Shown piece by piece: positions 26,120 through 35,424 of a DNA stretch of 64,000 nucleotides (position 1 is the first letter of the stretch; every line of letters begins with the position of its first letter). Under the pieces are notes generated by a model, which did no database searches, was not told the origin of the DNA, and was given only the letters and a program-made list of their open reading frames with translations. This DNA comes from Ignavibacteriota bacterium (GTDB taxonomy: Bacteria > Bacteroidota > Ignavibacteria > Ignavibacteriales > Ignavibacteriaceae). Where the stretch lies: positions 2,672,001 to 2,736,000 of the forward strand of contig CP053447.1 of NCBI GenBank assembly GCA_013285425.1, written 5' to 3'. A program made the position numbers and the translations under genes.

Positions 26120-27442
26120 TTACACTTCTATTATTTCTGATAATCGTTTTAAAGTTGACTTATAATCTGATGATTCAAAAATATCCTGCTTTAAAAATGT
26201 TTTTATCTGTCCGATTTTATTCAATGCATGATCAATCTGCGGATTGCTTCCCTTTACATAAGCACCAATGTTAATAAGGTCTTCAGCTTCTCTATAACTT
26301 GCAAGAATTTCATTAAACACTATTGTTCTGTCGCGGTGTTGTTTGGTAATTATATCAGGCATTACCCTGCTTACACTTTGAAGCGGATCAACTGCGGGAA
26401 ACTGCCCGCTGTTTGCGAGCTTACGGGATAATACTATATGCCCATCCAGAATTGATCTTACTGCATCTGCTATTGGCTCAGTCATATCATCACCATCTAC
26501 TAACACAGCATACAAACCGGTAATTGATCCGGAATCAGTTGTGCCTGCTCGTTCTAATAATTTAGGCAGTGCTGCAAAAACAGAGGGAGTATAACCTTTT
26601 GTAGTTGGCGGTTCACCAATTGTCAATCCGATTTCTCTTTGTGCCATTGCAAATCGTGTTACTGAATCCATCATAAGCACTACATCCATTCCAAGATCAC
26701 GAAAGTATTCTGCAATTGTCGTTCCGAGATATGCACCCTTAATTCTGACAAGAGCAGATTTATCACTTGTGGCAACAACAACAACTGATTTTTTTAATCC
26801 TTCTTCGCCAAGATCCTTTTCAATAAATTCTCTTACTTCTCTTCCTCTTTCACCAATCAAAGTAATTACGTTTACATCAGCATCAGTATTTCTGGCAATC
26901 ATTCCAAGAGTTACACTTTTACCAACGCCGCTGCCAGCAAAAATCCCGATTCTTTGTCCTCTTCCTACTGTAAGCAATCCATCAATTGCCCGCACTCCGG
27001 TTTGTAAAACTGTATCGATTCTTTTTCTTTCAAGCGGATTTGGCGGCTCTCTATGCAGTGAGCGCAATGAAGCAAATTTAATTTCACCTTTTCCATCAAT
27101 AGGATTACCAAGTCCGTCAATTACTCTTCCAAGCAGTTCCTTCCCAACCCCAAAAGAAAAATTTCTTCCGCTTGCAATTATTTCACACTTGGGAGAAATC
27201 TCGTGCACTTCACCAAGTGCGATTGAAAGAACTTTACCGTCTTTAAAACCAACAACTTCACATTTGCAAACTTCCTGTCCATTCTTATTTACAATTGTGC
27301 AGACTTCACCAAGTGAAACATTTGGTCCTGCGGAAACAATTACAAGCCCGATAACATCAGTAACTTTACCATTTAGTTTTATCAGATCTGCATTTTTAAC
27401 CCTGTTAAAATATTTTTCTATGTATTGACCGGATAAATTCAT
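26120..27442 (-). CDS. fliI: Flagellar export ATPase FliI
   Basis: FliI is the F1-beta-like ATPase of the flagellar export apparatus. The 440-residue protein has Walker A GIFAGSGVGKSVTLGMIARN, the Walker B region DVVLMMDSVTRFAMAQREIGL, and DGHIVLSRKLANSGQFPAVD, all typical. Length is normal. It is flanked by fliH and fliJ. Confidence 0.97.
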   Translation of the reverse strand: MNLSGQYIEKYFNRVKNADLIKLNGKVTDVIGLVIVSAGPNVSLGEVCTIVNKNGQEVCKCEVVGFKDGKVLSIALGEVHEISPKCEIIASGRNFSFGVGKELLGRVIDGLGNPIDGKGEIKFASLRSLHREPPNPLERKRIDTVLQTGVRAIDGLLTVGRGQRIGIFAGSGVGKSVTLGMIARNTDADVNVITLIGERGREVREFIEKDLGEEGLKKSVVVVATSDKSALVRIKGAYLGTTIAEYFRDLGMDVVLMMDSVTRFAMAQREIGLTIGEPPTTKGYTPSVFAALPKLLERAGTTDSGSITGLYAVLVDGDDMTEPIADAVRSILDGHIVLSRKLANSGQFPAVDPLQSVSRVMPDIITKQHRDRTIVFNEILASYREAEDLINIGAYVKGSNPQIDHALNKIGQIKTFLKQDIFESSDYKSTLKRLSEIIEV

Positions 27443-27446
27443 TTTT

Positions 27447-28067
27447 TCAATCAGAGTTTATTGCTGTTTCAAATTTTCTTTTTAATTCATTTAGCTGAGA
27501 AGAAATACGCCCGTCAGCATTTCCAATTTCACTTTCGATAAAGCATCCGCCCTGCTCAATTCTTTCATCCTTTTCAAATTTTATCTGAGAGAAAGAATCT
27601 TTCAACTGAAACGCTTTCTCATCTTCAATTATTGATTCATAATCAGCAGGATTAAGGCGGACAAGAATTTCGTTTGCACCGATAACTTTTCTTAATGCTT
27701 CTTCCAGAACCTGTTTAATAATGGATTCTTTGGATATTTCCCTTTTAATTATTGCTTCGGCAAGCAGAAATGAAACCGTAATTACAACTTCTTCAAACTG
27801 ACTATCAAGATGCTGTGTCTTCTCGTTCAGTTCTGAAATCAGATTTGTCAAATCAGAATATTTCAGCAGTAGCTTTTGATTATACTCAGCTTCAATTTTT
27901 TCTTTAATTGCCTTTTGACCATCATTAAATCCTTTTGTGTACTGATTATGCAGAGCTATCTGTTGATTTTCTTTTTCCTGTTGTTCAGAAGTTTGAAAAA
28001 CAGAAGCTGATTCTGAAAATGCAACAATATTTGTCGGTCTTCTGTTTATCTTGATAACATCAGACAT
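27447..28067 (-). CDS. fliH: Flagellar export regulator FliH
   Basis: FliH binds and restrains FliI and docks it to the C ring. The roughly 206-residue protein has a disordered N-terminus, a long coiled coil (about residues 40-110) and a C-terminal V-ATPase-E-like domain (ILVRLNPADYESIIED, then GGCFIESEIGNADGRISSQL). I prefer the ATG at 28067, since the AGAGG ribosome site is too close to an in-frame ATG at 28073. It overlaps the end of fliG. Confidence 0.9.
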   Translation of the reverse strand: MSDVIKINRRPTNIVAFSESASVFQTSEQQEKENQQIALHNQYTKGFNDGQKAIKEKIEAEYNQKLLLKYSDLTNLISELNEKTQHLDSQFEEVVITVSFLLAEAIIKREISKESIIKQVLEEALRKVIGANEILVRLNPADYESIIEDEKAFQLKDSFSQIKFEKDERIEQGGCFIESEIGNADGRISSQLNELKRKFETAINSD

Positions 28068-29094
28068 AGACATCCTCTTTACTGCCCTGCAGGTTTAGTG
28101 ATATCTCACCGGTTTCTTCCAGACTTTTGATAATATCAATTATCTTTGCCTGTGCTATCTCTACTTCTTTAAGTTTAACCATTCCCATAAACTGTAATTC
28201 TTCTTTTAATAGATCAGCAGCTCTTTCAGACATATTAGAAAATATTTTATTCTTCAGTTTTTCTTCAGCAACCTTTAATGAGAGTGCAAGATCTTTTCTA
28301 TCAACTTCTTTAAGTATTTTCTGAATGTCTTTATCCTGAATATTGATTATATCTTCAAACAAGAACATTAATCTTTTTATCTCAAGGGCAACTTCACTAT
28401 CGTGTCCGTCCATTTTATCCAGTATATCTTTACTCATCGAAACATTTAACCGGTTTAAAATTGTTGCAAGGGTTTTGGTACCGCCGATCTTGCTGACTGA
28501 TTGACTCATTGACGATCCAGCCATTTCATCAACAACGCGTTCTATCTGTTTTAATGTCTGCGGCGAAACTTTTCCAAGTGTTGCAATTCTGTAAGCTACA
28601 TCAGAGCGGAAAGGTTCGGGTAATTCTTTAAGTGCTTCTGCAGTTTGATCAGGGCTTAAATGACAAAGTATTAATGCAATTGTCTGCGGATGTTCTTTGC
28701 TTAAGAAATTAACAAGCTGTGTTGATTCAGCTTTCTTAAGAACATCAAAACCTTTAAGTGTAGTAAGGGTTTTAACTTTATCAATAATTTCCATTGCTTT
28801 CTGCGGACCAAAAGATTTTTCAAGAACAGCCTGTGCATACTCAAGCCCTCCTTCAAGAACATATTCACGGGCAGTAACCATATCATAAAAATCCTGCATA
28901 ATCTTATCCACTGTAGTAGAGGGAATATTTTTTACCCGGGTAATTTCTGCAGAAATTTTTTCAACCTGTTCGGGGTCAAGATATTTAAACACAGCAGATG
29001 CTGTTTCAATATTCAGTGCAATCAAAAGCAGCGCAGCTTTTTGAACACCGGAAATTTCTCTTTCTCTTGTTTCTCTATCTTCTGTTTTAACCAT
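28060..29094 (-). CDS. fliG: Flagellar motor switch protein FliG
   Basis: FliG couples stator force to rotation. The protein has the N-terminal domain that binds FliF (SGVQKAALLLIALNIETASAVFKYLDPEQVEKI), the middle EHPQTIALILCHL motif, and the C-terminal torque helix region (MFLFEDIINIQDKDIQKILKEVDRKDLALSLK) with the charged residues conserved. The start at 29094, four bases past the fliF stop, suits the GAGG site better than an in-frame ATG at 29103, which lies directly on it. The gene order fliF-fliG-fliH is canonical. Confidence 0.96.
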   Translation of the reverse strand: MVKTEDRETREREISGVQKAALLLIALNIETASAVFKYLDPEQVEKISAEITRVKNIPSTTVDKIMQDFYDMVTAREYVLEGGLEYAQAVLEKSFGPQKAMEIIDKVKTLTTLKGFDVLKKAESTQLVNFLSKEHPQTIALILCHLSPDQTAEALKELPEPFRSDVAYRIATLGKVSPQTLKQIERVVDEMAGSSMSQSVSKIGGTKTLATILNRLNVSMSKDILDKMDGHDSEVALEIKRLMFLFEDIINIQDKDIQKILKEVDRKDLALSLKVAEEKLKNKIFSNMSERAADLLKEELQFMGMVKLKEVEIAQAKIIDIIKSLEETGEISLNLQGSKEDVYV

Positions 29095-29095
29095 T

Positions 29096-30691
29096 TTATT
29101 CATCCTCGTGTAACCAGGCGTTTATAAGTTTAGCCGCTTCGGTTGGATTTTTTGAAACATAGTTGCTTATTTTTTCCTGACGGTTCTTCTTATTGATTGC
29201 TTCATCAGATATTTCGTCTTCAATATCACCAATCGGTAAAAGTTCTTTTTTCTTTTTCATCTCCGTTAAAATTTGAGGTGCTTTGTTGCTTTTGGGAATT
29301 ATCGGTGAAATGGGAGCTTGTAATGCCAGCTCTGAATTAACTCCGCCGATAAAAATTTGTTCATTTTTAAGTTTAGACATCAATCCTCTAAGTAAAAATA
29401 TAGCTCCTGCTATAGCTATTATCACTAATATCAGATTTGAAATTCCATCAGCATCTTCAAGCCAATTTGAGTTTTCTTCAACAAAATCAGAGGTTGTTGT
29501 AGTCTGAAACGGCAGATTAACTAAAGATATCTGATCATTCCTTTCAGGGTCTAAGCCTACTGCATTTTTAATAAGATCTTCTAACTTTCTCAACTGCTCA
29601 GGTGAGCGAGGTTCAAAAACGATTTCTTTCTGATCTCCTTTCTGAACCTCTTTCGGTATGTCATTAATAACTGCGGCAACACTCAGGCGGGTAATATTTC
29701 CGCTGCCCTGTACTACCCGTTCAATTGTTTTTCCAATTTCATAATTTGTTGTACTGCTCTGACTGTTCTGTGCAGATGTATCACTGATACTTTTACCGGC
29801 ATTATTAGAAACTAAACTTTGCTCGCTTACAACAACCTGCTGTTCTGGATCATAAGTTTCCATTGTTTTTTCTACCTGATCAAAGTTAAGATCCGCATTA
29901 ACCTGAATCATTGCATTACCGTATCCCAAGATATTATCCAGCATAGTCTGCACTTTTTGTACAAGATAACTTTCAACTGAATTTTTTATTTCATATTGTT
30001 TGGTGCTTGAAAACGAAACAGAATTTTCATCGTCTTCTTTCCAAAGAAGCTTACCTTTTGTATCAATCAATGTTATGGCATTGGTTGATAGTCCTTCAAC
30101 TGCACTTGCTACAAGATTAACTATTGCAAGTGAGCTAGTTCTTGGTAAAGCAAAATTATCTTTCAGCTTAAGAACAACTGAAGCTGTAGGCTGCTTTTGT
30201 TCATCCCGGAAAATTGTTCTTTCGGGAAACACAATGTGAACTCTTACTCCGTCAATTCCATTAATTCCAAGAATTGTTCTGGATAGCTCACCTTCAAGTG
30301 AGCGTCTGAAGTTTAGCTTCTGCATAAACTCAGACATTCCCATTGTGCTTTTGTCAAAAAGCTCATAACCAATTGTTCCGGATGTCGGAATTCCCTTGCC
30401 AGCCAGATTAAGCCTTGTTTCATAAAGCTTATCTTTAGGAACAAGAATAGTTTTTCCGTTATCTTCAATTTTATATTGAATCTTTTGAGAGTTTAAAAAT
30501 TCAATTACTTTAGAAGCATCATCCGAAGTCATATTAGAGTACAGTGGAGAGAATGATGGTTCATTAAGAAAGGTAAACAGTACAATTAATAATATTGTGG
30601 TTAATATTACTGAGCCGCCAATAATCACTTTCTGCTGTATTGAAAGTTGATTTAACAGCCCTGCTATTGCATCTGAAGGTTTTTTACTCAT
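29096..30691 (-). CDS. fliF: Flagellar MS-ring protein FliF
   Basis: FliF forms the MS ring and the housing for the export gate. The 531-residue protein has two transmembrane segments (about residues 25-45 and 418-436), with the periplasmic ring-building motifs between them (FSPLYSNMTSDDASKVIEFL, then RTILGINGIDGVRVHIVFPE) and a cytoplasmic FliG-binding tail. Length is normal. It follows fliE by 14 bases. Confidence 0.96.
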   Translation of the reverse strand: MSKKPSDAIAGLLNQLSIQQKVIIGGSVILTTILLIVLFTFLNEPSFSPLYSNMTSDDASKVIEFLNSQKIQYKIEDNGKTILVPKDKLYETRLNLAGKGIPTSGTIGYELFDKSTMGMSEFMQKLNFRRSLEGELSRTILGINGIDGVRVHIVFPERTIFRDEQKQPTASVVLKLKDNFALPRTSSLAIVNLVASAVEGLSTNAITLIDTKGKLLWKEDDENSVSFSSTKQYEIKNSVESYLVQKVQTMLDNILGYGNAMIQVNADLNFDQVEKTMETYDPEQQVVVSEQSLVSNNAGKSISDTSAQNSQSSTTNYEIGKTIERVVQGSGNITRLSVAAVINDIPKEVQKGDQKEIVFEPRSPEQLRKLEDLIKNAVGLDPERNDQISLVNLPFQTTTTSDFVEENSNWLEDADGISNLILVIIAIAGAIFLLRGLMSKLKNEQIFIGGVNSELALQAPISPIIPKSNKAPQILTEMKKKKELLPIGDIEDEISDEAINKKNRQEKISNYVSKNPTEAAKLINAWLHEDE

Positions 30692-30705
30692 AATACTAAA
30701 TCAAT

Positions 30706-30996
30706 TTAAACTGACATTCTTGTTAATTCGCGGTACATATCAATGGTTTTATTTCTGATTTCCATTAACAGTTCTAAACTTGTCTTGGCTTTTTCACCTG
30801 CGATCATTACTTCATGGATTTCAATCTCATCGCCTTTAATAAAGCTTTGAGTTGCTTTAGAAGAATCGAGTTGAGCTTTATTTACATCACCGATAAAATC
30901 AGTTAACAGGCTGCCAAATTCTGCTGCCGGTGTTTTTTTTGCTTCTTGTTTAAGAATAAGTGATGGAAGATTTACACCGATTGACTCAATAGCCAT
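30706..30996 (-). CDS. fliE: Flagellar rod junction protein FliE
   Basis: FliE links the MS ring to the rod. The 96-residue protein has the expected helices SLLTDFIGDVNKAQLDSSKATQSFIKGDEIEIHEVMIAGEKAKTSLELLMEIRNKTIDMYRELTRMSV (in parts), with the conserved HEVMIAGEKA core. A strong AGGAGAGG ribosome site is present. It sits between the small orphan gene and fliF. Confidence 0.95.
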   Translation of the reverse strand: MAIESIGVNLPSLILKQEAKKTPAAEFGSLLTDFIGDVNKAQLDSSKATQSFIKGDEIEIHEVMIAGEKAKTSLELLMEIRNKTIDMYRELTRMSV

Positions 30997-30997
30997 T

Positions 30998-31243
30998 TTA
31001 TCCTCTCCTGTCTATGTTAGTTCCGACTGCAATGCCGTTCATTCGTCCGGATTTTTCATAATAGTAATATTCCATTATTTCATTTTGCTTTGCCGGATAC
31101 ATCTCAGCAAAAAACTTTTTTTCTTCCTTATTAATTTCTTCGTGTTTAACTGATGCAGTGTTTTGGGTTGATGATTTTCCAGCTTTTACTGTATTAAAAT
31201 TGTATGCTGAATAATTTCCGATTGAATTCATAGTTACCGCCAT
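30998..31243 (-). CDS. Small orphan protein between flgC and fliE, unrecognised
   Basis: An 81-residue soluble protein. The first half is low-complexity (Ser, Asn, Thr, Lys); the second half has an ordered motif, EEKKFFAEMYPAKQNEIMEYYYY, followed by a glycine-rich end IAVGTNIDRRG. It is 10 bases after flgC and only 1 base before fliE, so it belongs to the rod operon. No family is recognised. A rod-assembly or export-ordering role would fit the position. Confidence 0.6.
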   Translation of the reverse strand: MAVTMNSIGNYSAYNFNTVKAGKSSTQNTASVKHEEINKEEKKFFAEMYPAKQNEIMEYYYYEKSGRMNGIAVGTNIDRRG

Positions 31244-31253
31244 TTATATTCTC

Positions 31254-31751
31254 CTAAATATCCAGTGAATCTTTTGCCATTTGTTTTGATGAGTTGAAAG
31301 CAGTAAGATTTGCCTCATAACTTCTCGTTGCTGCAATCATATCAATCATCTCGTTAATAGTGTTTATGTTTGAGAGCTGAACATATCCATCTTCGTTTGC
31401 ATCAGGATGTTCGGGCATATAAACTATATCGCCCTGTGTTTTATCTTCCTGAACATTGAAGTCCAATCCGTTATTCTGAGGATTCTGAAATTCAAATCCT
31501 GCTGGATTAGAAATATGGTTCGAGTTGGTTGTGGTAAGTTTTATTGTGCTTTTCAAATCATTAAAAGCAGTATTAAAAGGCATTTCCTTTTGCTTAACAT
31601 TTAAAACTTTTCTGTTGATTGGCTTTCCGTCTTCAGTTCTTACTGTATTGCCGTTTGCCAGGTTTTCTGCAATCAGGTTCATCTTCTTACGTTGAATGCT
31701 TAAACCTTTTGAACTGATACCGAATCCCAAAAAGTTATCACCTATTTTCAT
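31254..31751 (-). CDS. flgC: Flagellar proximal rod protein FlgC
   Basis: FlgC is a proximal rod subunit. The 165-residue protein has the N-terminal motif GISSKGLSIQRKKMNLIAENLANGNTVRTEDGKP and the C-terminal YVQLSNINTINEMIDMIAATRSYEANLTAFNSSKQMAKDSLDI, typical of FlgC. It overlaps flgB by 4 bases. It is slightly longer than enterobacterial FlgC (134) through an insert after residue 70. Confidence 0.95.
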   Translation of the reverse strand: MKIGDNFLGFGISSKGLSIQRKKMNLIAENLANGNTVRTEDGKPINRKVLNVKQKEMPFNTAFNDLKSTIKLTTTNSNHISNPAGFEFQNPQNNGLDFNVQEDKTQGDIVYMPEHPDANEDGYVQLSNINTINEMIDMIAATRSYEANLTAFNSSKQMAKDSLDI

Positions 31752-32155
31752 AATTTACCTCCGCCTTTAATTACGTTTTGTAAGCCTCTGTAATAATCTC
31801 CGATCTTTCTTGAAGCAAATCTGAATTGAATTGAATTAGCTGCTAACTCAGACATTTCTTTATCAATATCAACATTATTAACACCTGATGCATTATCAAT
31901 AGATTTATCTTTTGAAAATTCAAACTGAGGCTGAGAGTTTTCCTGAACTTTGAGATGCTTTGGATTGGTAGCTTTCATACTGCCAAGATTGTTTAGCACT
32001 TCCTTGAATGAAACATCTTCTCTTTTGTAATTCTCTGTACCGATGTTTGCTATGTTTTTACTTATCACTTTGTTTTTAAGTGAGCAGTAGTCAATAAATT
32101 TTTCTAATGATTTAATACCCGATGGCTGCATATTCTTATCTTTTTTTATATCCAT
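31748..32155 (-). CDS. flgB: Flagellar proximal rod protein FlgB
   Basis: FlgB is the most basal rod subunit. The 135-residue protein has LEKFIDYCSLKNKVISKNIANIGTENYKREDVSF and a C-terminal NNVDIDKEMSELAANSIQFRFASRKIGDYYRGLQNVIKGG, both canonical. The start may instead be the ATG at 32131 (MQPSGIKS), which would fit the family length better and would lie downstream of the start predicted from the sigma-54-like site at 32160-32174. It opens the rod, hook and C-ring operon. Confidence 0.93.
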   Translation of the reverse strand: MDIKKDKNMQPSGIKSLEKFIDYCSLKNKVISKNIANIGTENYKREDVSFKEVLNNLGSMKATNPKHLKVQENSQPQFEFSKDKSIDNASGVNNVDIDKEMSELAANSIQFRFASRKIGDYYRGLQNVIKGGGKL

Positions 32156-32159
32156 TAAG

Positions 32160-32174
32160 ACAAGAATAATACCA
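32160..32174 (-). promoter_or_regulatory. Weak sigma-54-like promoter before flgB
   Basis: The minus strand reads TGGTAT-TATTC-TTGT, with GG and G at the right spacing but T for the -12 C. The predicted transcription start is near 32148, inside the longest flgB frame, which would require the ATG at 32131. It lies in the 96-base gap after the chemotaxis operon, where a promoter is expected. Confidence 0.4.
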
Positions 32175-32251
32175 GTCAGAAATGTTTTAGATTTGCTTAA
32201 TATTCGATGAAAACCGTATTTGATTGGCTAAAAGTAAACAGTTGTAAGTTA

Positions 32252-32497
32252 TTACTCAGAGTAGTCTAACGCGATAGATTTTGTCTGCCCGCAGGAACAA
32301 ATAAACTTTATTTCTTTTATATTATTATCAGCATCTTTAGTAAGAACTATTTTTATTCCTTCTGCATGATCTTCTTCAAAATGAATTTTTGAACTGCCTG
32401 TTAATTGAACATCTTCAGCTTTAATTAATTTGGATTTTCTTTTATTGTTTTTTGAAGTTATAGAATTAAACAATGCTTCTTCCATCAGATTGCTCAT
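32252..32497 (-). CDS. Small CxC-motif protein coupled to cheB, unrecognised
   Basis: An 81-residue protein with a basic, unstructured N-terminal half and a beta-rich C-terminal half (IKIVLTKDADNNIKEIKFICSCGQTKSIALDYSE in parts) containing a CSCG motif. A single CxC pair could bind metal if the protein dimerises. It overlaps the cheB stop by 4 bases and is the last gene of the chemotaxis operon. No family is recognised, and a chemotaxis or flagellar role is inferred from coupling only. Confidence 0.6.
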   Translation of the reverse strand: MSNLMEEALFNSITSKNNKRKSKLIKAEDVQLTGSSKIHFEEDHAEGIKIVLTKDADNNIKEIKFICSCGQTKSIALDYSE

Positions 32498-33570
32498 ATT
32501 ACCGCCTTATTTATTTCTGTTGCAATTTTTTCTAAAGGTACAATTGAATCTGCATATCCTGAATCTATTATGGCTTTTGGCATTCCATATACAACACAGG
32601 TTTCTTCATTCTGCGCTATCGAGTATCCGCCTTTAATTTTTAATTCTTTTATAGCATCAGCTCCATCTCTGCCCATCCCTGTCATTATTACTCCTAATAC
32701 ATATTTGCCATAAGTTTGTATAACCGAGTTTAACATCACATCAACCGATGGACGGTGAAGTGTATCAGCAGGATTTTCGCTTATTACAATTCTGGTATTT
32801 GCAGAATTTCTTTCAACTGTCATATGCATACCGCCAGGTGCAATATACACAACACCAGCTTTCACAATCTCATTATTTTCAGCTTCTTTAACTTCAACAC
32901 TGCTTAATCCATTTAATCTTTCAGCAAGTGATTTTGTAAATTTAGGAGGCATGTGTTGTACAATAAACATCGGTACAGAAAAATTTTCTGCAAGTTTTGG
33001 AACTACTTTCTGTAACGACATAGGACCTCCGGTTGAAACACCAAGCGCTACAGCTTTATAACCAATTTTAGGAATTGCCTTAGAAACATATTCAGTGGAA
33101 TTTGTGTTAACAGGTCCTTTATTTATCCTCAGATTTTGAATCCGCTGCAATCTAAGACTGAGAGATCTCTGGCTGACAATAGCTTTAACTTTTGAAATAA
33201 GATCTTCTTTAATCTTTATTATATTAACATTAATATAAGAAAGCTCTTTAGGGATAAAATCCACTGCTCCAAGCTCCAAAGCTTTTATTGTATCTTTTGC
33301 ACCTTCAGTTGTAAGAGAACTTATCATCAAAACCGGAGTAGGGCATTCTTTCATAATTTTTTCAAGAGCAGTAAGTCCATCCATTCTTGGCATTTCAATA
33401 TCCATCGTAACAATATCCGGTAACTTAGACTTAACCAGTTCAACACCTTCCTGTCCGTCGCGTGCAGCAGCAATTACTTCTATCTCTCCGGTGCTTTCAA
33501 GCATCATTGAAAGAGATTTTCTCATAAAAGCAGAATCATCAACAACAAGTGCTTTGATTTTTCTTGACAT
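32494..33570 (-). CDS. cheB: Chemotaxis methylesterase CheB
   Basis: CheB removes methyl groups from (and deamidates) chemoreceptors for adaptation. The 358-residue protein has a receiver domain (VDDSAFMRKSLSMML, acceptor Asp in DIVTMDIEMPRMDG) and a C-terminal esterase domain with catalytic Ser in GVSTGGPMSL, His in VQHMPPKFT and Asp in MTGMGRDGADA. Length and order after cheA are typical. CheR is encoded in the same operon. Confidence 0.97.
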   Translation of the reverse strand: MSRKIKALVVDDSAFMRKSLSMMLESTGEIEVIAAARDGQEGVELVKSKLPDIVTMDIEMPRMDGLTALEKIMKECPTPVLMISSLTTEGAKDTIKALELGAVDFIPKELSYINVNIIKIKEDLISKVKAIVSQRSLSLRLQRIQNLRINKGPVNTNSTEYVSKAIPKIGYKAVALGVSTGGPMSLQKVVPKLAENFSVPMFIVQHMPPKFTKSLAERLNGLSSVEVKEAENNEIVKAGVVYIAPGGMHMTVERNSANTRIVISENPADTLHRPSVDVMLNSVIQTYGKYVLGVIMTGMGRDGADAIKELKIKGGYSIAQNEETCVVYGMPKAIIDSGYADSIVPLEKIATEINKAVI

Positions 33571-33572
33571 TT

Positions 33573-35423
33573 TTATCCTTCGGCAATGTGCAGTAATTCG
33601 TTTAAATCTACAATCATCACAACCGAGCCATCACCCATAATAGTTGAACCGGCAATACCTTGAATTTTACCAAAGTAATTTCCCAAAGATTTAATAACAA
33701 CTTCTTTTTGTCCCACTAAACCATCAACTTCAATTCCATATCTCTTTTCTGCTATTCCTACAACAACTACATACTGCCATATTTTATCTTCATCCTGATC
33801 TTCACTCCCGAATAAAATCTTTTCAACTGAAACCAGCGGTAATACACTATCCCGCATTTTTATTACAGGTTTTTGATTAATTGAATAAATGTTTTCACGA
33901 TGAACACGCAGTACTTCTAGAACTGTATTCAGCGGTATAACGATTGATTGATCTCTTACTTTTACTATCATACCAGGAATTATGGCAAGTGTTAATGGTA
34001 GTTTGACAATAATTTTTGTTCCAGCACCAGTAGTAGAATCAACATTAATTATTCCGCGCAGTTTTGTAACATTTGTTTTTACTACATCCATTCCAACGCC
34101 GCGTCCTGATATATTTGTTACAACTTCAGCAGTAGAAAAACCCGGCAGAAAAATCAGATTAAGAATTTCCTGTTTAGATAATTCTCTTGCTCTTTCAGCG
34201 GATATTAAACCTTTGGATACAGCTTTATTTTTTATTACTTCAGGGTCAATGCCTTTTCCATCATCTTCAATTGTGATGATGATATTGTTGCCTTCATGTT
34301 CTGCTGAAAGTGTTAATGTACCAGTAGGATTTTTACCCAATTCTTTTCTTTTATCCGGAGTCTCAATTCCATGATCAACACTGTTTCTTACAAGATGAAC
34401 AAGCGGATCATTAATTTCTTCAATCAGAGTTTTATCTAATTCAGTTTCTTCACCTTTTATTACTATGTTAATCTGTTTATTTGCTTCACGTGATAGGTCC
34501 CTTACCAATCTCGGAAACTTATTAAACACTTTCCCGATTTTAATCATCCTTGTTTTCATTACTACAAGCTGTAATTCATTAGTCATCAGATCAATCTGTT
34601 TTGTAGCATCAAAAAGGTCGCGTGAAAATTTTGTCCCTTCATTTTCAAGTGCAAACTCAGAGTTTACCTGTGCTAGTCTGTTTCTGCCAAGTACTAATTC
34701 TGAAACAATATTTAATAGTTCATCCAGTCTTTCAACATCAACACGAATTGAATTTTCAACCTTCTTTGTTATCTCCGGTTTCAATTTATTTTCATCTGAT
34801 CTTTTGGGTTCAGTTTTAACCAATTCTTGTTCCTGCTCATCCTCTGCATCCTCTGCTTCTTCAAGTGATGTTATTTCTTCTTCAGATTCAACCTGCTTAA
34901 TACTTTCAGAATCACTCTTTTTTGTTTTAACTGTCTCAGATTTTTTACCGGCTTTATTTGATTTTTTAACATTCTTTTTTGCTTCGCTTACTTTTCCGCC
35001 GTTTTCAAGAGTCGAAATTAAACTGGTTAATTCTTTAATTGTGTTTTTTACTTCAACATCTTCATTCTGAAATTCTTCAATACTATAAAGCAATGATTTC
35101 ATTTTATCAAAAGCTTTTAACAAAGCATCCATAATGTCTGAAGTTAAAATCGCTTCCCCTTTTCTGAGCTTATTAAGAATATCCTCACCTTTATGTGTAA
35201 CGCCGGTAAGTTTATCCAATCCCAGGAAACTGGAAGTGCCTTTGATCGTATGAAAATGTCGGAAAACACTGTTAAGTAATTCAGTATCATCTGGTCTTTT
35301 TTCCATTTCAACTAAATCAACATCCAGTTTCTCCAGAATTTCTTTTGTTTCGACAATAAAACTCTCAACGATTTCCTTCATATCAGGATCGATGAGCATC
35401 GGGTTTTGATTTACTTTTGCCAT
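33573..35423 (-). CDS. cheA: Chemotaxis histidine kinase CheA
   Basis: CheA passes receptor signals to CheY and CheB. The 616-residue protein has a P1 domain with the phospho-His in RHFHTIKGTSSFLG, a Lys/Glu-rich linker (about residues 135-215) in place of a clear P2 domain, a P3 dimerisation helix, the P4 ATPase (LVRNSVDHGIETPDKR and IEDDGKGIDPEVI, GRGVGMDVVK) and a P5 CheW-like domain (SIVIPLNTVLEVLRV). It precedes cheB by 2 bases. No separate cheW is in the window. Confidence 0.96.
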   Translation of the reverse strand: MAKVNQNPMLIDPDMKEIVESFIVETKEILEKLDVDLVEMEKRPDDTELLNSVFRHFHTIKGTSSFLGLDKLTGVTHKGEDILNKLRKGEAILTSDIMDALLKAFDKMKSLLYSIEEFQNEDVEVKNTIKELTSLISTLENGGKVSEAKKNVKKSNKAGKKSETVKTKKSDSESIKQVESEEEITSLEEAEDAEDEQEQELVKTEPKRSDENKLKPEITKKVENSIRVDVERLDELLNIVSELVLGRNRLAQVNSEFALENEGTKFSRDLFDATKQIDLMTNELQLVVMKTRMIKIGKVFNKFPRLVRDLSREANKQINIVIKGEETELDKTLIEEINDPLVHLVRNSVDHGIETPDKRKELGKNPTGTLTLSAEHEGNNIIITIEDDGKGIDPEVIKNKAVSKGLISAERARELSKQEILNLIFLPGFSTAEVVTNISGRGVGMDVVKTNVTKLRGIINVDSTTGAGTKIIVKLPLTLAIIPGMIVKVRDQSIVIPLNTVLEVLRVHRENIYSINQKPVIKMRDSVLPLVSVEKILFGSEDQDEDKIWQYVVVVGIAEKRYGIEVDGLVGQKEVVIKSLGNYFGKIQGIAGSTIMGDGSVVMIVDLNELLHIAEG

Positions 35424-35424
35424 A

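Noticed and set aside
26769..27428. A 219-codon open frame on the plus strand opposite fliI
   Set aside because: It is antisense to a highly conserved gene, its translation is Ser/Pro/Thr-rich as expected from the reverse strand of this codon usage, and it has no ribosome site.
34465..35070. A 201-codon open frame on the plus strand opposite cheA
   Set aside because: Its serine-rich runs mirror the Glu/Lys-rich CheA linker on the other strand; no start signal or family likeness is seen.
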